The translations under genes and the position numbers were made by a program. Shown here piece after piece: positions 1 to 9,915 of a stretch of 64,000 nt of DNA (within the stretch, counting starts at the first letter, position 1; every line of letters starts with the position of its first letter). The stretch is from Pseudomonadota bacterium (GTDB lineage Bacteria; Pseudomonadota; Gammaproteobacteria; Steroidobacterales; Steroidobacteraceae), in the NCBI GenBank assembly GCA_021826035.1, contig JAKBBE010000005.1:4327-68326 (forward strand), in the 5' to 3' direction. The notes beneath the pieces are model-generated. The model was not told the DNA's origin. It made no database searches and saw only the letters and a list, made by a program, of their open reading frames with translations.

Positions 1-1019
<1,019 letters not shown>

Positions 1020-1075
1020 GGTGAACGCTCCTTAAAAGAACACGATGGATTTAAGTTAAAGCCACGAAAGAGCTA

Positions 1076-1102
1076 TTAGCACTCTACCCGTGTGGCTGCT
1101 AA
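1076..1102. promoter_or_regulatory. CIRCE operator (HrcA-binding site) of groESL
   Basis: TTAGCACTC, nine spacer bases, then GGCTGCTAA. The CIRCE consensus is TTAGCACTC-N9-GAGTGCTAA: the left arm is perfect and the right arm differs at two positions (GGC for GAG). It lies 57-83 bases upstream of the groES start and directly downstream of a promoter-like -10 hexamer read on the minus strand. This is the established architecture for heat-inducible repression by HrcA. hrcA itself is not in the window. Confidence 0.9.
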
Positions 1103-1129
1103 TGATAGGTAGGCAAAATGGATTTTCAA
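1102..1129 (-). promoter_or_regulatory. Probable sigma-70-type promoter of groESL
   Basis: On the minus strand, TTGAAA (1124-1129) and TATCAT (1102-1107) are separated by 16 bases. The last base of the -10 overlaps the first base of the CIRCE element. This fits a housekeeping promoter blocked by HrcA. A good sigma-32 match (CTTGAA with CCCCAT spacing) was not seen. Confidence 0.6.
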
Positions 1130-1249
1130 CCCTGCGGGGGGCAATTTTTTCCGGCCCCGGGGGAGGAGGGGCTGCGAAGACCCCTCACGCCGGGCCGGCT
1201 CGATGGGTTTACAATGCGTCGTTTTCTTGCTCGAGCCCCGGCACATCGG

Positions 1250-1567
1250 ATGACCGACAGCATCGTGGTCCTGACGAGCTGCCCCGACGAGGCGGCCGCC
1301 GCCCGTATCGCCGCGGCGCTGCTCGAGGCGGGTCTGGCAGCGTGCGTGACCCGCCACCCGGTGCGTTCGATGTACCGCTGGGAGGGCCGGCTGGTGGACG
1401 AACCGGAGGTCCTGCTGGTCATCAAGACGCTCGCCCGCCGCTTCTCGGACCTGGAAATGCGCCTCAAATCGCTGCACCCGTACACGGTACCTGAAATCAT
1501 CGCCCTGCCGATCGTGGCCGGCTCGACGGCCTATCTGTCCTGGCTCGCCGCCGAGGTGACGCCGTGA
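1250..1567 (+). CDS. cutA: Divalent-cation tolerance protein CutA
   Basis: CutA is a small trimeric ferredoxin-fold protein linked to divalent metal tolerance; its biochemical role is unsettled. The 105-residue product has the family hallmarks: VLTSCPD near the N-terminus, ARIAAALLEAGLAACV, a YRWEG-type segment and LHPYTVPEIIALPI near the C-terminus. I chose the ATG at 1250 because the family starts just before the first beta strand; an in-frame ATG at 1214 would add 12 basic residues. The stop overlaps the GTG start of dsbD (GTGA), so the two are probably translationally coupled. The cutA-dsbD order is known from E. coli. Confidence 0.93.
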   Translation: MTDSIVVLTSCPDEAAAARIAAALLEAGLAACVTRHPVRSMYRWEGRLVDEPEVLLVIKTLARRFSDLEMRLKSLHPYTVPEIIALPIVAGSTAYLSWLAAEVTP

Positions 1568-3432
1568 TCCGGTGGCTGCGCCCGATGCAGCGCCCGTGGG
1601 CCGCCGGGACCGTACTCGCCGCGCTGTGGCTGACCGCGTTGCCCGGGCCGGCGCGCGCCGCCACCCCACCCTCGCTCTCCCCGGCCGTGCTCGCCGCCCT
1701 CGGCGCACAGGCCTCCGGGGGCCAGAAATTCCCCCCGCCGGGCGAGGTGTTTCACTTCAAGGCCACCCCCGGCACCCACCGGCTGCACCTGTCCTGGACC
1801 ATCCGGCCGGGGTTCTACCTGTACCGCAGCCGCATCCACGTGCGGGCGCTCTCGGGTACGGTCCTCGGCGCACTGAGCCTGCCGCCCGGGATCGTCAAGA
1901 TCGACCCGTATTTCGGCCGCGAACAGATCTACCGGAACGCCGTCACCGGCGAATTGGCGGTGCGCCGCGGCACCGTGGCCGCGCCGGCCGACGCGTCGCT
2001 CGCGGTCACTTATCAGGGCTGCGCCGATGCAGGCCTGTGCTACCCGCCGATCACCCAGACGGTCACCGTGGCCCTGCCGGCGGGCGGCGGAACGGGCGCA
2101 CCGCCGCTGGCACGGCCGCCGAGCGGTGCCACCGCCCGCAGCGCGCGGCCGACGAGCCAGGGCCGCTTCGCGGCGCTGATCCGCTCCGGCAACCTGTGGG
2201 CGATGCTCGGGGCGTTCTACCTGGCGGGCCTCGCGCTCGCCTTCACGCCGTGCTGTCTGCCGATGATCCCGATCCTCTCGGGACTGATCGCCGGGGGACG
2301 GACCCTCGGCACGGCCCGCTCGGTCCTGCTCTCGCTCGCCTACGTGCTCGGCATGGCGTTCACCTACACGCTCGCCGGGATTGCCGCTGCGGCCGCAGGC
2401 GGGGAAGTCCAGGCCGCCTTCCAGCAGCCGTGGATTCTCGGGGCGTTCGCGGCGCTCCTGGGGGCCATGGGCCTGGCGATGCTCGGGCTGTTCACCGTGC
2501 AGATCCCCGCCGCCCTGCAGACCCGTCTGGCCGAGCTCAGCGGCCGGCGCACCGCCGGCAGCCTCGGCGGGGTGGCCGCGATGGGCGCCCTCTCGGCTCT
2601 GATCGTCACGACGTGCGTGGCGCCGGCGTTGGTCGGGGCATTGGCCGTGATCGGCCAGTCCGGCCAGATCGCGCGGGGCGGGGCGGCCTTGTTCACCCTC
2701 AGCATCGGCATGGGCACGCCGCTGCTGGCCGTCGGGGCCTCCGCCGGGCGGCTGCTGCCGAAGGCCGGGGCCTGGATGGAGCTGGTGAAGCGGCTGTTCG
2801 GCGCCCTGATGCTGGCGGTCGCGGTGTGGATGCTGGCGCGCCTCGTGCCCGCCCGCCTGACGCTCGCACTGTGGGCGCTGCCGGTGCTGGCCGGCGCGTG
2901 GGCGTTCGGGTCGCAGAAGCACGCTGCGCGCCGCGGCGGGAGCGCACTGCGCGCCGTCGGCGTCCTGCTCGGCGCGTATGCCGCGACGCTGCTGATCGGC
3001 TCGGCGCTGGGGGGCACCCACCCGTTCGCACCGCTCTCCCGCAGCGCCCCTCCGACGCTGCACTTCGCGCCCCTGCGCTCGGTCGCCCAGCTGCAGCGCG
3101 ACGTGCGAGCGGCGGCGGCGCGCCACCAGACGGTCATGGTCGATTTTTACGCCGACTGGTGCACCTCCTGCAAAGAGATGGAGGCGAGCACGTTCACCAA
3201 CCCCCAGGTCCGTCGCGAACTCGCCCATACGCTGCTGCTGCGCGCCGACGTCACGGCCGACAATGCGGCCGACCAGGCGCTGCTGAAGTATTTCGGCATC
3301 TACGGGCCGCCGACCATCGCCTTCTACGGACCGAACGGCCACGAGCGCCGCCACGAGCGGGTGGTGGGCTACCTCGATGCCGCGGCGTTCCGGCGCCGCG
3401 TGAGGGCCGCCCTGGCCCGGCCACCCGCATGA
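1564..3432 (+). CDS. dsbD: Thiol:disulfide interchange protein DsbD
   Basis: DsbD carries electrons from cytosolic thioredoxin across the inner membrane to periplasmic reductases such as DsbC and cytochrome c maturation proteins. The 622 residues show a signal peptide (LWLTALPGPARA), an N-terminal periplasmic domain with the Cys153/Cys159 pair (GCADAGLC), a membrane domain with C230/C231 in FTPCCLPMIPI and Cys351 in TTCVAP, and a C-terminal thioredoxin domain with WCTSC (Cys533, Cys536). These are all three redox stations of a full-length DsbD. The start is GTG overlapping the cutA stop. The stop overlaps the ATG of the next gene (ATGA), a thioredoxin-fold protein that could be a redox partner. 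Confidence 0.95.
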   Translation: MIRWLRPMQRPWAAGTVLAALWLTALPGPARAATPPSLSPAVLAALGAQASGGQKFPPPGEVFHFKATPGTHRLHLSWTIRPGFYLYRSRIHVRALSGTVLGALSLPPGIVKIDPYFGREQIYRNAVTGELAVRRGTVAAPADASLAVTYQGCADAGLCYPPITQTVTVALPAGGGTGAPPLARPPSGATARSARPTSQGRFAALIRSGNLWAMLGAFYLAGLALAFTPCCLPMIPILSGLIAGGRTLGTARSVLLSLAYVLGMAFTYTLAGIAAAAAGGEVQAAFQQPWILGAFAALLGAMGLAMLGLFTVQIPAALQTRLAELSGRRTAGSLGGVAAMGALSALIVTTCVAPALVGALAVIGQSGQIARGGAALFTLSIGMGTPLLAVGASAGRLLPKAGAWMELVKRLFGALMLAVAVWMLARLVPARLTLALWALPVLAGAWAFGSQKHAARRGGSALRAVGVLLGAYAATLLIGSALGGTHPFAPLSRSAPPTLHFAPLRSVAQLQRDVRAAAARHQTVMVDFYADWCTSCKEMEASTFTNPQVRRELAHTLLLRADVTADNAADQALLKYFGIYGPPTIAFYGPNGHERRHERVVGYLDAAAFRRRVRAALARPPA

Positions 3433-4127
3433 GCCGTGGCGGCAAGCTCGCCCGCGGCACGCTCGCCGCGGGCCTGATCCTCGCCGCCGGCGTGGCCGGG
3501 TATGCCCTGCGCGCGGCTCGGACCGCCCCCGCGGCCGCGCCGCTCGTGCCGGCGGCCCCCTCGCGGCGGGCCCCGGCGCTCTCCGCACCCGCGGCGCAGC
3601 GCGCACGGCACACGCTGCCCGACGCTCTGCCGCAGATCCCGTTCCGCGACCGACACGGACGGCTGCGCCGCTTCGCCGACTGGGGCGGCCGGCCGCTGCT
3701 GGTGAATTTCTGGGCGCCGTGGTGCTCCCCCTGCCGCGCCGAAGTGCCGTTGCTCGAGCAGCTGAGCCGCACGCGGCCTCAGGGCCTGCAGGTGATCGGG
3801 GTGGCGGTCGATGCGCGCCCGGCGGTCCTGCGCTACGCGCAGCAGGCCGGAATCCGCTATCCTCTGCTGATTGGCCTGCGGCCCGGGATGCGGGCGATCC
3901 GCGCGCTCGGGATGATGATGGCCTTTCCGTTCTCCGTGTTCGTCGATGCACACGGCCGGATCGTGACGGTCGAGGTCGGACGCCTGCACGCCGCCGAGGC
4001 GCACGTGATCCTCGAGCGCATCGGGGCGCTCGACCGCGGCCAGATCAGCCTCGCCGCCGCGCGCGGCCAGATCGCCGCGGAAATCGCGCAGCTGGCGGCA
4101 CACCGCGCGGCGCACGCCCAGGGCTGA
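3429..4127 (+). CDS. TlpA/ResA-like membrane-anchored thioredoxin
   Basis: This is a predicted periplasmic thiol-disulfide oxidoreductase of 232 residues. One N-terminal membrane anchor ([16 protein letters not shown]) is followed by an Ala/Pro-rich linker and a thioredoxin domain with [10 protein letters not shown] as the active site. The ATG overlaps the dsbD stop by four bases, so synthesis is likely coupled. The family reduces apocytochrome c or other periplasmic thiols using DsbD as electron donor; the pairing with DsbD here is inferred from gene order. A continuous reading frame runs upstream from this gene through dsbD in another phase, but that part is an artefact. Confidence 0.85.
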   Translation: MSRGGKLARGTLAAGLILAAGVAGYALRAARTAPAAAPLVPAAPSRRAPALSAPAAQRARHTLPDALPQIPFRDRHGRLRRFADWGGRPLLVNFWAPWCSPCRAEVPLLEQLSRTRPQGLQVIGVAVDARPAVLRYAQQAGIRYPLLIGLRPGMRAIRALGMMMAFPFSVFVDAHGRIVTVEVGRLHAAEAHVILERIGALDRGQISLAAARGQIAAEIAQLAAHRAAHAQG

Positions 4128-4233
4128 GCGATTTAAGCCTGATCCCGTCCGATCGCGACAAAATCCACCCATTTCTGGCGGAATTAGGGTAAATTGGCTG
4201 CGCTCTGTGCGCCAAGGCCTGCCCCTATTCCGC

Positions 4234-4689
4234 ATGACACGCCTGTTGCTCCTGAACGGCCCGAATCTGAACCTGCTCGGTCAGCGGGAGCCCCATATTT
4301 ACGGGGCGGACACGCTCGAAACGATCGAGCGGCGCGCCGCCGAGTGTGCACGCCAGGTGGGCTGCACGCTGGAGTGTTTTCAGAGTAACGCCGAGCACCT
4401 GCTGCTCGAGCGGATTCACCGGGCCGGCGCCGAAGGCGTGGGGTGCCTCATTTTCAATCCCGGCGCCTTCACCCACACGAGCGTCGCGCTGCGGGACGCG
4501 GTCCTGGCCGTTCATCTGCCGGTGATCGAGGTCCACCTGTCCAATCCGCACGCGCGTGAGCCGTTCCGGCACCGATCGTACTTCTCGGACATCGCCCTCG
4601 GGGTGATCTCGGGCTTCGGCGCCCTGGGATATGAGTTGGCCGTGCGCGCTGCCGCACAGCATCTCGCCCGGGCACCGCACGCCGGGTGA
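4234..4689 (+). CDS. aroQ: Type II 3-dehydroquinate dehydratase
   Basis: The enzyme catalyses the third step of the shikimate pathway, dehydrating 3-dehydroquinate to 3-dehydroshikimate. The 151-residue product matches the small type II family: [17 protein letters not shown] at the N-terminus (including the catalytic Tyr), [16 protein letters not shown], and [18 protein letters not shown] with the active-site His and Arg. The ATG at 4234 was preferred over an earlier in-frame start because family members begin right before the LLLLNGPN strand. It precedes accB-accC; aroQ-accB-accC is a common proteobacterial order. Confidence 0.95.
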   Translation: MTRLLLLNGPNLNLLGQREPHIYGADTLETIERRAAECARQVGCTLECFQSNAEHLLLERIHRAGAEGVGCLIFNPGAFTHTSVALRDAVLAVHLPVIEVHLSNPHAREPFRHRSYFSDIALGVISGFGALGYELAVRAAAQHLARAPHAG

Positions 4690-4741
4690 CCCCGAGTCGT
4701 TCCATTGCATACCGTCCCATGACGCGAGGGGGATTTCCCAC

Positions 4742-5206
4742 ATGGATATCCGCAAAATCAAAAAATTGATCGAACTGCTGGAAGAGTCCGGCATCGCTGA
4801 AATCGAGATCAAGGAAGGCGAAGAAGCCGTACGGATCAGCCGCATGCCGACCGGCAACGCACTGGTGCATGCCCTGCCGCAGTTCGCCCTGCCGCAGATC
4901 GCCGCGTCGCTGCCGGCCGAAGTGCCGGCCGCGGCCGCGCCGGCGGCCGAAGCCGCCAAGGCGCGCTCCAACGAGCACGTGGTCACCGCGCCGATGGTCG
5001 GCACGTTCTATGCCGCCCCGACACCGGGTGCGAAGTCGTTCGTGGAGATCGGCGATGAGGTCAAGGTCGGCGAGGTTCTCTGCATCATCGAGGCGATGAA
5101 GATGATGAATCAGATCGAAGCGGATCGCGCCGGACGGATCACCTCGATCATGGCGCGCAACGGCGACCCGGTCGAGTACGGCCAACCGCTGTTCGTCATC
5201 GAATAG
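4742..5206 (+). CDS. accB: Biotin carboxyl carrier protein of acetyl-CoA carboxylase
   Basis: AccB carries the biotin that shuttles CO2 between biotin carboxylase and carboxyltransferase in the first committed step of fatty acid synthesis. The 154 residues start with the usual helix (MDIRKIKKLIELLEESGI), pass through an Ala/Pro-rich flexible linker (about residues 55-78), and end in a biotinyl domain. The biotinylation motif EAMKMMN places the acceptor at Lys120. A purine-rich GAGGGGG lies upstream of the ATG. It is 12 bases from accC and co-transcribed with it. Confidence 0.98.
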   Translation: MDIRKIKKLIELLEESGIAEIEIKEGEEAVRISRMPTGNALVHALPQFALPQIAASLPAEVPAAAAPAAEAAKARSNEHVVTAPMVGTFYAAPTPGAKSFVEIGDEVKVGEVLCIIEAMKMMNQIEADRAGRITSIMARNGDPVEYGQPLFVIE

Positions 5207-5218
5207 GCGCGCACCGCC

Positions 5219-6562
5219 ATGCTGGAAAAGGTTCTCATCGCCAATCGCGGTGAAATCGCCCTGCGCATCCTCAGGGCCTGCCGCGAGTTGGGCATCAAAA
5301 CCGTGGCGGTGCACTCCACCGCCGATTACAGCCTGAAGCACGTTCTGCTCGCCGACGAATCGGTGTGCATCGGTCCGCCGCCTTCGACGGCGAGCTACCT
5401 GAACATGCCGGCCATCATCAGCGCCGCGGAGGTCACCGATGCGGTGGCCATCCACCCCGGCTACGGCTTTCTCTCCGAGAACGCCGACTTCGCCGAACGG
5501 GTGGAGAACAGCGGCTTCGTGTTCGTCGGGCCGAAGGCCGAGACGATCCGCACCATGGGCGACAAGGTGTCCGCGATCCGCGTGATGAAGGCGCACGGCG
5601 TACCGTGCGTACCGGGATCGGACGGACCGCTCGGCGATGATCCGGATGAGAATTTCCGCATCGCTCGGGACATCGGCTACCCGGTGATCATCAAGGCCTC
5701 CGGCGGCGGCGGCGGTCGCGGCATGCGTGTGGTGCACAGCGATGCCTCGCTGCTGAATTCCATTGGCGTGACGCGCAGCGAGGCGCAGGCGGCCTTCGGC
5801 AACGACCAGGTGTACATGGAGAAATTCCTGGAGCGGCCGCGGCACATCGAGTTCCAGGTGCTCGCCGACCATCACGGCAATGTCGTGCACCTGGGCGAGC
5901 GCGACTGCTCGATGCAGCGGCGCCACCAGAAGGTGCTCGAGGAAGCCCCCGCCCCCGGGATCACCCCGAAGCAGCGGCGCACCATGGGCGAGCGCTGCGT
6001 CGAGGCGTGTGTGGCGGTCGACTACCGCAGCGCCGGGACGCTGGAGTTCCTCTACCAGGACGGGGAGTTCTATTTCATCGAGATGAACACCCGCATCCAG
6101 GTCGAGCATCCGGTGACCGAGCTGATCACGGGCATCGATCTGGTGAAGGCACAGCTGCTGATCGCCACCGGCGAGAGACTGCCGTACGTGCAGAACGACA
6201 TCCAGATCCGCGGCCATGCGATCGAGTGCCGCATCAACGCGGAGGATCCGAAGAACTTCATGCCCTCACCGGGACCGGTGCGGCTGTGGCACGCCCCGGG
6301 CGGCCCCGGGGTGCGGGTCGACAGCCACGTCTACTCCGGCTACAACGTGCCGCCCTACTACGACTCGCTGATCGGCAAGCTGATCACGCAAGGGGAGTCG
6401 CGCGAGGTGGCGATCGCGCGCATGCGCAATGCGCTCGCCGAGATGGTCATCGAGGGCATCAAGACCAACGTTCCGCTGCACCAGGAGATCTGCAATCATG
6501 CGGCCTTCCAGAAGGGCGGCACGGACATCCACTACCTGGAGCGTCGGCTGGGTCTGAAGTGA
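5219..6562 (+). CDS. accC: Biotin carboxylase subunit of acetyl-CoA carboxylase
   Basis: AccC carboxylates AccB-bound biotin using ATP and bicarbonate. The 447-residue protein has the usual length and begins [20 protein letters not shown]. The ATP-grasp glycine-rich loop appears as [12 protein letters not shown], and the catalytic segment [14 protein letters not shown] is intact. The gene follows accB by 12 bases. Position after aroQ-accB is the normal proteobacterial arrangement. Confidence 0.98.
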   Translation: MLEKVLIANRGEIALRILRACRELGIKTVAVHSTADYSLKHVLLADESVCIGPPPSTASYLNMPAIISAAEVTDAVAIHPGYGFLSENADFAERVENSGFVFVGPKAETIRTMGDKVSAIRVMKAHGVPCVPGSDGPLGDDPDENFRIARDIGYPVIIKASGGGGGRGMRVVHSDASLLNSIGVTRSEAQAAFGNDQVYMEKFLERPRHIEFQVLADHHGNVVHLGERDCSMQRRHQKVLEEAPAPGITPKQRRTMGERCVEACVAVDYRSAGTLEFLYQDGEFYFIEMNTRIQVEHPVTELITGIDLVKAQLLIATGERLPYVQNDIQIRGHAIECRINAEDPKNFMPSPGPVRLWHAPGGPGVRVDSHVYSGYNVPPYYDSLIGKLITQGESREVAIARMRNALAEMVIEGIKTNVPLHQEICNHAAFQKGGTDIHYLERRLGLK

Positions 6563-6621
6563 GCGCGGGACGCCGGGGCGAAGCCTGAACGGCGCGCCGC
6601 GGCGCCTGTGCACGGTGAGCC

Positions 6622-7515
6622 ATGAGCGAGTTTCTGCAGATCAGCTTCGATCTTGGCGAGATCCCGGCGGACGGGGCGGAGGCGGCCTGCTTCGAGTGCG
6701 GCGCGAGTGCGATCACGTTCGCCGACGCGCGTGACGAGCCGGTGCTCGAGCCAGCGCCCGGGGAGTTTCGGCTCTGGCCCGCGACGCGCCTGGAAGCGCT
6801 GTTCGCGCCCGATGCGCCGCAGCAGGAACTCATCACCCGTCTGAGTACCGCACTCGGAGTCGCACCGGAGCGCCTCACGGCACGGCGGCTCGCCGACCGG
6901 GCCTGGGAGCGGGAGTGGCTGCGCGACTTCCACGCCATGCGCTTCGGGCAGCGCCTGTGGATCTGCCCGCAGCATGAGCAGGTGGACGATCCCGATGCGG
7001 CGGTCGTACGGCTCGATCCGGGGCTGGCATTTGGCACCGGCACCCATCCGACCACCGCGCTGTGCCTGGAGTGGCTCGACGCCCATCCGCCGATCGACGG
7101 CGAGGTCATCGATTACGGCTGTGGCTCCGGCGTGCTCGCACTGGCCGCAGCCCGGCTCGGGGCGCGACGCGTGCAGTGCTTCGACATCGACCCGCAGGCA
7201 TTGCTCGCCACGCACGAAAATGCGACGGCCAACAGCCTGGAGCGCCAGATCCGTCCGATTGCGGCGGCCGACGCGCTCGAGCCGCCCGTGGCGCTGCTCA
7301 TGGCGAACATCCTGTGCGCCCCGTTGGTGGCACTGGCGCCGCGGTTCGCAGCGCTGGTGGCTGCGCATGGGGCGGTACTGCTCGCCGGGCTGCTGCAGTC
7401 CGATGCGGAGGAGGTCACTGGCGCCTACGCGCCGTGGTTCGAACTGAAGCCGTTCGCGACCCGCGAGGGCTGGATTGCACTGTCGGGACGGCGCCGCGCC
7501 GAGGTACAGATCTGA
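6622..7515 (+). CDS. prmA: Ribosomal protein L11 methyltransferase
   Basis: PrmA trimethylates several residues of ribosomal protein L11 using S-adenosylmethionine. The 297-residue protein has an N-terminal substrate-recognition domain and a C-terminal Rossmann methyltransferase domain. Diagnostic motifs are DPGLAFGTGTHPTTALCLEWL and VIDYGCGSGVLALAAARLG (SAM-binding motif I), then LLMANILCAPL (the NxL/NILxxPL post-motif). The next gene begins directly after the stop. Confidence 0.96.
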   Translation: MSEFLQISFDLGEIPADGAEAACFECGASAITFADARDEPVLEPAPGEFRLWPATRLEALFAPDAPQQELITRLSTALGVAPERLTARRLADRAWEREWLRDFHAMRFGQRLWICPQHEQVDDPDAAVVRLDPGLAFGTGTHPTTALCLEWLDAHPPIDGEVIDYGCGSGVLALAAARLGARRVQCFDIDPQALLATHENATANSLERQIRPIAAADALEPPVALLMANILCAPLVALAPRFAALVAAHGAVLLAGLLQSDAEEVTGAYAPWFELKPFATREGWIALSGRRRAEVQI

Positions 7516-8598
7516 ATGTTCACCGTCTGCCCCAAATGCGGCCTCATGCTCGTCGTGACGGCGGCGGACCTGCGCGCCGCGCAAGGCCATGTGCGCTGTG
7601 GCCGCTGCCGCAGTGTCTTCAATGCGCTCGAGTCGCTCGCCGAGACCGCCCAGGGCCACACGGCTACCGACCGCGTAGCCGCCGCAGCAGCGCCGCCAGC
7701 ACCGGTCGCAGCGGCCGAGGCTGCGCAGAGTGGCCCGGAGGGCGACTTCGAGTGGATCGAGCTGGAACGCGAGCCGCCCTGGGCGCCGGAACCGTCGATT
7801 GAAGCGCAACCCCAGCCCCTCGCGCTGGACACACAGACACCGCCGGAGCCCCAGCCCCTCACACCGCCGGAGCCCCAGCCCCTCACACCGCCGGAACCCC
7901 AGCCCCTCGCGCTAGAGACGCAGATACCGCCGGAGTCGCCGCAGGAGCAGGAGGGCGTCGTGCTACAAGCACCACCGCTAGCGCTCCCGGATGAGCCGCT
8001 CATCGTCGACGGCCCACACCAGGCGACGGCGAGTGAGCCCTCCCTGGCCGACGAACCACCGCACGAATTCCAGCTGGAGACACCGCCACGACACACCGGC
8101 GCGTGGTTCGCCGGCGCCCTGGTGCTGCTGCTGATCCTGGCCGGCCAGGCGGTGAACCACTACCGCGGAGTGCTCGCGACGATGCCCTCCGTGGGGGCGA
8201 AGATCCTGGCGGCCTACGGTGCGCTCGGCATCCCGATTGTGCCGTTGTGGAACGTGCATGCGTATCAGGCGCGCCAGCTCGGTGCGACGGTCAGCGGCAG
8301 CGACCCCCACCAGATCACGGTACGGGCGAGCGTCGCCAACCACGGTTCATGGCCGCTGCCCCTGCCGCTGCTGCGCGTGAGCCTGCAGGACCGCTATGGG
8401 CGCACGATCGCCGCGCGCGACGTACGGCCAAGCGACTACCTCACCCGCGGCTCGAGCGGTACCTCGATGATGGCACCCGGTGCGCGCATCGACGCCACCG
8501 TCGTCTTCGTCAATCCGGGAACGCAGGCCGTCGGGTTCGAGATCGATGCGTGCCTGCGCGAGGGCAGCCACGTGGTGTGCGCCCACGGAGCGCACTGA
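7516..8598 (+). CDS. Zinc-ribbon (MJ0042-type) / DUF3426 membrane protein
   Basis: This is a 360-residue protein of unknown role. An N-terminal zinc ribbon has two CxxC pairs (CPKCG and CGRC, residues about 5-37). A long acidic/Pro-rich disordered region includes three tandem copies of an eight-residue TPPEPQPL unit. One membrane helix follows at about residues 195-213 (GAWFAGALVLLLILAGQAV), then a C-terminal DUF3426 domain. The family is common next to prmA and dusB-fis in gammaproteobacteria. A cytoplasmic zinc ribbon with a periplasmic C-domain is inferred from the single helix. The start codon directly follows the prmA stop and the end overlaps the dusB start by one base. Confidence 0.85.
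   Translation: MFTVCPKCGLMLVVTAADLRAAQGHVRCGRCRSVFNALESLAETAQGHTATDRVAAAAAPPAPVAAAEAAQSGPEGDFEWIELEREPPWAPEPSIEAQPQPLALDTQTPPEPQPLTPPEPQPLTPPEPQPLALETQIPPESPQEQEGVVLQAPPLALPDEPLIVDGPHQATASEPSLADEPPHEFQLETPPRHTGAWFAGALVLLLILAGQAVNHYRGVLATMPSVGAKILAAYGALGIPIVPLWNVHAYQARQLGATVSGSDPHQITVRASVANHGSWPLPLPLLRVSLQDRYGRTIAARDVRPSDYLTRGSSGTSMMAPGARIDATVVFVNPGTQAVGFEIDACLREGSHVVCAHGAH
7837..7908 (+). repeat. Three tandem 24-bp repeats inside the DUF3426 gene
   Basis: There are three head-to-tail copies of a 24-base unit starting acaccgccggagccccagcc, at 7837-7860, 7861-7884 and 7885-7908. The third differs by one base (a for g). Each encodes TPPEPQPL, and the flanks contain degenerate copies. In-frame repeats of this kind can expand or contract by slippage without breaking the gene. 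Confidence 0.95.
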
Positions 8599-9587
8599 TG
8601 GTGCGCATCGGCCCGTACACACTGCCGTCGCGCGCGGTGCTCGCCCCCATGGCTGGCGTGACCGACCGGCCGTTCCGTATTCTCTGCCGCCGCCTCGGCG
8701 CAGGACTCGCCGCCTCGGAGATGCTCACGTCCGACGCACGGTTGTGGCACACGCCCAAGTCACGCCGCCGCCTCGATCACAGCGGCGAGCCGGAGCCGCG
8801 CGTGGTGCAGCTCGCCGGCGCCGACCCGCAGGTGCTGGCTGAGGCCGCCCGCATGAGCGTCGAGCGCGGCGCGCAGATCATCGACCTGAACATGGGCTGT
8901 CCGGCGAAGAAAGTGTGCGGCAAGGCGTGCGGCTCGGCACTGCTGCGTGAGGAGCCGCTGGTCGCACAAATCCTCGCGGCGGTCGTGGCCGCGGTGGACG
9001 TGCCCGTGACGCTGAAGATCCGCACAGGCTGGGATCCCGAACATCGCAACGGTGTCGCCATTGCGCAACTCGCCGAACGCTGCGGCATTCGGGCGCTGGC
9101 GGTCCACGGCCGAACGAGGGCAGATTTTTATCACGGAGCCGCGGAATATGAAACGATCCGCGCGATCAAGTCCGCCGTGCGCATCCCGATCTTTGCCAAC
9201 GGCGACATCCGCTCGCCCGCCGATGCACGCAAAGTGCTTGATTTCACAGGGGCAGACGGCGTCATGATCGGGCGCGCCGCGTTCGGCGAGCCCTGGATCT
9301 TCCGCGCCATCGAAGATTTCCTCACCGCGCAGCCGGCCGCGCCGCCCTCGCGCACCGAGGTGCGTGATATTATCTTCGCTCACCTCGATTCCCTGTACGG
9401 CTTTTACGGCGAGGAGACAGGCGTGCGCATCGCTCGCAAACACATTGGTTGGTATTGCGAACGATGCTTTTCCGATCCGGAGCCGATTCGTCTCGATTTG
9501 ATGGCGGCGCAGGACGTGCGCGAACAATTCGCGCGCGTGCGTCGACATTTCGACGTGTGGGCTGCAGATTGCGCACGCGCGGCCTGA
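8598..9587 (+). CDS. dusB: tRNA-dihydrouridine synthase B
   Basis: DusB is an FMN enzyme that reduces specific uridines to dihydrouridine in tRNA. The 329-residue product has the TIM-barrel signatures LAPMAGVTDRPFR, DLNMGCPAKKV (the conserved Cys-Pro), LKIRTGWD, VHGRTRADFYHG and FANGDIRSPADA. The ATG at 8598 shares one base with the stop of the preceding gene, and upstream in-frame sequence is not conserved-looking. dusB precedes fis, the classic gammaproteobacterial pair; in E. coli the operon promoter lies ahead of dusB. Confidence 0.96.
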   Translation: MVRIGPYTLPSRAVLAPMAGVTDRPFRILCRRLGAGLAASEMLTSDARLWHTPKSRRRLDHSGEPEPRVVQLAGADPQVLAEAARMSVERGAQIIDLNMGCPAKKVCGKACGSALLREEPLVAQILAAVVAAVDVPVTLKIRTGWDPEHRNGVAIAQLAERCGIRALAVHGRTRADFYHGAAEYETIRAIKSAVRIPIFANGDIRSPADARKVLDFTGADGVMIGRAAFGEPWIFRAIEDFLTAQPAAPPSRTEVRDIIFAHLDSLYGFYGEETGVRIARKHIGWYCERCFSDPEPIRLDLMAAQDVREQFARVRRHFDVWAADCARAA

Positions 9588-9615
9588 AGCGCCATCAAAA
9601 ACACGGGAAATTCAC

Positions 9616-9906
9616 ATGACAGCAAGAAAGAAAATCGCACAGTGGCGCGATGGGGGCATCCGCGTCACGGCCGGGGAGTTACCGCTGCGCAGTCACGCGG
9701 AGCGCGCACTCAGCGACTACTTCATGAACCTCAACGGCTCGCACCCCGCGGGGCTTTACAACCTGGTGCTGCGCGAGGTCGAGGAGCCGCTGTTTCGCGT
9801 CGTGCTCGACTATGTCGAAGGCAACCAGAGCCGTGCGGCGGATATCCTTGGCATCAACCGCGGCACGCTGCGCAAGAAGCTCAAGCAGTTCGGCTTGACT
9901 AACTGA
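9616..9906 (+). CDS. fis: DNA-binding protein Fis
   Basis: Fis is a small dimeric nucleoid protein that bends DNA and regulates rRNA promoters and site-specific recombination. The 96-residue protein has the C-terminal helix-turn-helix GNQSRAADILGINRGTLRKK followed by LKQFGL, nearly identical to the family consensus. The N-terminal arm is basic rather than the acidic beta-hairpin of E. coli Fis, as often seen outside the enterics. It lies 28 bases after dusB and only a few bases ahead of purH, so read-through into the purine genes is possible. Confidence 0.95.
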   Translation: MTARKKIAQWRDGGIRVTAGELPLRSHAERALSDYFMNLNGSHPAGLYNLVLREVEEPLFRVVLDYVEGNQSRAADILGINRGTLRKKLKQFGLTN

Positions 9907-9915
9907 CGAGTGGTA

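Noticed and set aside
1572..3428. Apparent giant fusion of an unknown N-terminus to the TlpA-like thioredoxin
   Set aside because: The upstream 619 codons are an out-of-phase shadow of dsbD. The real thioredoxin starts at the ATG overlapping the dsbD stop.
1531..3951. 806-residue minus-strand open frame
   Set aside because: It lies opposite dsbD and the TlpA-like gene. Its translation is Arg/Ala/Pro-rich without motifs, typical of antisense frames in high-GC DNA.
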